This document shows positions 30,397 to 32,973 of a stretch of DNA of 32,973 nt, one piece after another (within the stretch, counting starts at the first letter, position 1; the number at the start of each line of letters is the position of its first letter). The stretch is from positions 1 through 32,973 of the forward strand of contig JAEYWT010000147.1 of the NCBI GenBank assembly GCA_023428865.1, read 5' to 3'. Made by a program: the position numbers and the translations under genes. The notes below the pieces were generated by a model, which was not told the origin of the DNA, made no database searches, and was given only the letters and a program-made list of their open reading frames with translations. This stretch comes from Bacteroidota bacterium. Lineage in GTDB: Bacteria > Bacteroidota > Bacteroidia > Flavobacteriales_F > PHOS-HE28.

Positions 30397-31667
30397 AAGT
30401 TCACCACACGGCCGCGGGCGGTCTTCTCTGCGGTGAACAGTTCGTTGCGCACCGGCTCCTTGAAGGCTTCGAAAGCCGGCATCAACGCCTCGTCGAGGGG
30501 TTCGGTATTGGGGAACTCCTCCTTGCGGTGATCCACTTGCTGGCCGTTCTTCCAGAACCGGAAACACACGTGCGGTCCTGTGGCGAGGCCGGTGCTACCT
30601 ACTTCACCGATCATCTGCCCTTGTTGCACGGCTTGCCCTTCGCGCACCAGGATCTTCTGCATGTGCAGGTATTGGGTGCTGTAAGTGCCGTTGTGGCGGA
30701 TCTTCACGAAGTTGCCATTTCCGCCAGTGCGGCCAGCCTTCTCCACAATGCCGTCGCCAACAGCGAGGATAGGTGTGCCGTACGGTGCCGCGTAGTCCGT
30801 ACCCAGGTGGGCCTTCATCACCTTCTGGACCGGATGTAAACGCTTTCCGCTGAAACCTGAAGTGATGCGGCTGAACTTCAAGGGCGCCTGTAGGAATGCC
30901 TTCTTCAAGCTCTTCCCTTTATCGTCGTAGAACTGCTCCACCCCATCGGCTTGCGCGAACCGGTATGCTTCCTTCACCACGCCGCCACTGATATACCGCG
31001 CCCCTACGATCTCTGGCGAACCATACGGCACACCATCAACGGACTTTTCGCGATAGACCACGGAGAACATATCCTCCTTCTGGATCCGGTAGAAATCCAC
31101 CGTCCATGCGAACACATCGGCTAGTTGCATGGCGAGCTGCGGATCGGCACCAGCCTTGGAAAGATCGTTGTACAAGGCACCGGTTACCGAGCAGGCGATA
31201 CTGCGCTCTTCCACGTGTACCGGGCGTTCGCCCATTTGCACACCCACCTGATCGTGCAGGTGGAACACCACATACCGCACCGGGTCGGCCTCGTACACGA
31301 AGTATTCCGGACTAAGGGTGTTGTCCTCGTCGAAGATGAAAGCGTAAGGATGGCCTGCACGCATGCGGCGCACATCGAAATGCGGCAGTGCCAGTTCCAC
31401 CAGGCCGTGTATGATGTTCTGGTCCACACCACGGGAAGTGAGCAGGCCTCCGAAGGTGTCACCCCGCTTCACTGCGCCATGTTCGAGCACGTAGCCCGCC
31501 ATGGGAATACCGTACGCATCGGGCGGCAGGGGCACGGTATCTTCCATCACCGCTGCTACGGGGTCCGGCGCGTACTGCACGCGCGGCCCTACATCAACGG
31601 CCAGAAAGAAGAACCCTACGGTACAACCCGCAGCCAATACGGCCAATCCCTTCTGCCACAATTTCAT
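30393..31667 (-). CDS. M23/LytM-family envelope protein with altered zinc site
   Basis: A 424-residue protein with one N-terminal membrane helix (residues about 7-24). A LysM/OapA-like segment follows (HGAVKRGDTFGGLLTSRGVD at about 63-82), then a beta-rich middle domain, and the M23 domain from about 260 (LKFSRITSGFSGKRLHPVQK). First ligands are His287 and Asp291 (AHLGTDYAAPYGTPI), with His335 in QYLHM. The closing HxH motif reads His366-Val-Cys368 (GPHVCFRFWKNG), so the third zinc ligand is Cys instead of His. Members cut peptide cross-links in murein. Activity here is uncertain, because the Cys could bind zinc or mark a regulatory, inactive domain like EnvC. A terminator of the upstream gene and a -7-like box lie just before the start. 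Confidence 0.88.
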   Translation of the reverse strand: MKLWQKGLAVLAAGCTVGFFFLAVDVGPRVQYAPDPVAAVMEDTVPLPPDAYGIPMAGYVLEHGAVKRGDTFGGLLTSRGVDQNIIHGLVELALPHFDVRRMRAGHPYAFIFDEDNTLSPEYFVYEADPVRYVVFHLHDQVGVQMGERPVHVEERSIACSVTGALYNDLSKAGADPQLAMQLADVFAWTVDFYRIQKEDMFSVVYREKSVDGVPYGSPEIVGARYISGGVVKEAYRFAQADGVEQFYDDKGKSLKKAFLQAPLKFSRITSGFSGKRLHPVQKVMKAHLGTDYAAPYGTPILAVGDGIVEKAGRTGGNGNFVKIRHNGTYSTQYLHMQKILVREGQAVQQGQMIGEVGSTGLATGPHVCFRFWKNGQQVDHRKEEFPNTEPLDEALMPAFEAFKEPVRNELFTAEKTARGRVVNF

Positions 31668-31681
31668 CGGAGCGCAAGGAA

Positions 31682-31689
31682 CAAAAGGA
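31682..31689 (-). promoter_or_regulatory. Possible -7 box for the M23 gene (TCCTTTTG)
   Basis: TCCTTTTG on the minus strand has one mismatch to TAnnTTTG and lies 14 bases before the ATG at 31667. It coincides with the T-rich tail of the terminator hairpin at 31690-31720. Confidence 0.35.
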
Positions 31690-31720
31690 GAAGCCCCGCT
31701 CCGTTACCGGGCGGGACTTC
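31690..31720 (-). terminator. Intrinsic terminator of the DUF3108-like gene
   Basis: On the minus strand GAAGTCCCGC pairs with GCGGGGCTTC over ten bases (one G-U) and is followed by TCCTTTTGTT. The stem, loop and T-rich tail make this the best Rho-independent terminator in the window. It lies 45 bases beyond the stop codon at 31765. Confidence 0.7.
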
Positions 31721-31764
31721 CTTTCCACGGAGGTATGTTCACCTGTGGGGAACACACCCGCTCA

Positions 31765-32586
31765 TCACTCCTTCGCAATGGCGTGGTTCAGTCCTTCGTA
31801 CGCGCTCAGCTCCATCTTGATGGAACCCACGAGCACCTTGGCTTGCGCAAGCACTGGAATGCGGTTGCCGTCATCGGTGATCCACACGTTGAGGTCGTCA
31901 TTGCCTTTGAAGACGCGGCCTTCCTGCACCACGGGTTGGAACTTGAGGCAGCGGTACTTTCCGTTGCGCAACTTGATGGTCTCTTTACCCATGTACTTCA
32001 TGCGCAGCGGCCACAGCTCATCATCCAAGAAGGTCTCGATGGTGAAGATGTCGCCCACCTTGGCATGGCTGAAGTCCAGCGTGCGGGCATAATAGAAGGC
32101 ACTGAGCATGTCCTGCACACTGGCCGGCACTTTGTGTGTCTGCTGCTTCTGGGTGGTGACCTCGCCCTTGTACTGGTTGTACACGTAGTCTTGGGTGAAG
32201 TTGTAGCCACCCTCGCTCACGCGACGCACGAACGCGTAAGGGAAAACACCCTTGGCATCGAAGTGGGTCTCGTAGTGGTCGTCCACCTTGTAGAAGGTGT
32301 TGAAGGCGCCGAGGCTGCGGCCTTTGCCGGTGGCTACCCACACTTTGCGACCAGCGATCTCGCGGCTGCTCTCCTTCAATTCCACCACGGCTTCACCGGC
32401 GTTGACCCAGCCGTAGTGTACCACGTAGGTCAGCTTTTCGCCGGGTTTGAAAGCATCGTGCCTCAATTCACGGAGCTGGTGGAACTCCTTCCTCATTGTG
32501 GTGGTGGATGTGGAGGTTTTCGCTTGGCCGAAGCTCATGGTAAGCACAGCGAGTTCGGCCAGCAGGAATGTGGTTGAACGTGCCAT
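31765..32586 (-). CDS. Exported DUF3108-like protein
   Basis: A 273-residue protein with a signal peptide (MARSTTFLLAELAVLTMSFG). The mature part shows the DUF3108 pattern: FKPGEKLTYVVHYGWVNAGE near 53-72, then GRKVWVATGKGRSLGAFNTF, YKVDDHYETHFD, GEVTTQKQ, MLSAFYYARTLDF, and a closing VWITDDGNRIPVLAQAKVLV. These are periplasmic beta-rich proteins of unknown role, possibly lipid- or glycan-related. The frame runs further upstream, but ATG 32586 is the one next to the signal peptide. The 147 bases to leuS show no convincing promoter box; a weak CCCGTTTG is close to the start. Confidence 0.8.
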   Translation of the reverse strand: MARSTTFLLAELAVLTMSFGQAKTSTSTTTMRKEFHQLRELRHDAFKPGEKLTYVVHYGWVNAGEAVVELKESSREIAGRKVWVATGKGRSLGAFNTFYKVDDHYETHFDAKGVFPYAFVRRVSEGGYNFTQDYVYNQYKGEVTTQKQQTHKVPASVQDMLSAFYYARTLDFSHAKVGDIFTIETFLDDELWPLRMKYMGKETIKLRNGKYRCLKFQPVVQEGRVFKGNDDLNVWITDDGNRIPVLAQAKVLVGSIKMELSAYEGLNHAIAKE

Positions 32587-32733
32587 GACCTGGGTATTGC
32601 AAACGGGGTGCCAATGCCCACAACGTGCCCAGCGTGGGCTTGTGCCAGTGTTGCGTGTTGAGGAAAAACGGGTTGGATGTTGCGCCACTGTTCCTGCGAC
32701 CCGTAACGCGTAACCACCTAACAGGCAACCCAT

Positions 32734-32973
32734 TCAGACCACGATGTTGACGATCCGTTTCGGCACCACGATCACCTTCTTCGGGGCTTTGCCCTCCAAT
32801 TTGGCCTGCACCTCGGGGTTCGCCAGCACTTGGGCTTCCACCTCCTCCTTGCTCAGGGCGATGGGGAATTCCAGCTGCAGGCGCGTCTTTCCGTTGAAGC
32901 TGATCGGGTAGCTGAAGTTGTCTTCTACGAGGTGTTGCGCGTCCCACTTCGGCCAAACGGCGGTAGTGATGCT
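32734..32973 (-). CDS. leuS: Leucyl-tRNA synthetase, C-terminal end, truncated by window edge
   Basis: The last 79 codons are present. The translation reads SITTAVWPKWDAQHLVEDNF, then SYPISFNGKTRLQLEFP, SKEEVEAQVLANPEVQAKLE and PKKVIVVPKRIVNIVV before the stop. This is the C-terminal domain of bacterial LeuRS, which contacts the tRNA elbow; the VIVVPKRIVNIVV ending is characteristic. The gene charges tRNA-Leu in the cytoplasm. Its catalytic motifs lie beyond the right edge. The same strand continues into the DUF3108-like gene 147 bases later, a gap large enough for separate promoters. Confidence 0.93.
   Translation of the reverse strand, partial: SITTAVWPKWDAQHLVEDNFSYPISFNGKTRLQLEFPIALSKEEVEAQVLANPEVQAKLEGKAPKKVIVVPKRIVNIVV

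Overview
The window is a GC-rich chromosomal segment of a Bacteroidota bacterium, most likely a Flavobacteriales-like lineage. Evidence is a type IX secretion (T9SS) protein with a gliding-motility C-terminal domain next to a PorP/SprF homologue, lipoproteins reading CKKE after the lipobox, a large IspG with an inserted middle domain, DUF4412/DUF4230/DUF3108-type proteins, and repeated -7 boxes close to the Bacteroidetes consensus TAnnTTTG just upstream of start codons.

Left part (1-6.9 kb): the 5' end of a copper/heavy-metal P-type ATPase gene, tRNA-Arg(CCT), metG, a small outer-membrane beta-barrel protein, an LD-carboxypeptidase, a DUF4412-like exported protein, a YraN-like nuclease-fold protein and an RsuA/RluB pseudouridine synthase with a very long Arg-rich N-terminal tail. 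Middle (6.9-18.7 kb): an AsmA-like envelope protein, a membrane histidine kinase with no regulator partner, an overlapping hemW / cyclase-family / YjbR cluster, a DUF502 membrane protein, an exported coiled-coil protein, an EamA transporter, a DUF4230 protein and ispG. ispG carries a GC-rich palindromic repeat read in frame as 12 extra residues.

18.7-19.8 kb holds a retropepsin-like aspartyl protease with a duplicated cysteine module and lower G+C than its neighbours. From 28.67 back to 19.8 kb, on the minus strand, runs the most interesting part: eight tightly packed genes. They encode a DUF1549-like lipoprotein, a 43-residue single-span membrane peptide, a second small lipoprotein, a Tat-type DUF1501 protein, a PSCyt1-like lipoprotein with an unusual CX4CH motif, a small Asp-rich lipoprotein, a 1160-residue CUB/repeat protein with a type-B T9SS sorting domain, and its PorP/SprF-like partner. 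Several junctions are ATGA overlaps, so the set is very likely one transcription unit building a cell-surface assembly. It resembles the DUF1549/DUF1501/PSCyt1 modules of Planctomycetes joined to a T9SS cargo. Its function is not known to me.

Right part (28.8-33 kb): a winged-helix regulator overlapping a small membrane protein gene, with a palindromic operator candidate in the divergent promoter; an NAD(P)-binding protein; an M23-family protein with Cys in place of a zinc-ligand His; a DUF3108-like protein; and the 3' end of leuS. No IS element, CRISPR array or rRNA is seen, and no gene-free stretch exceeds about 150 bases.
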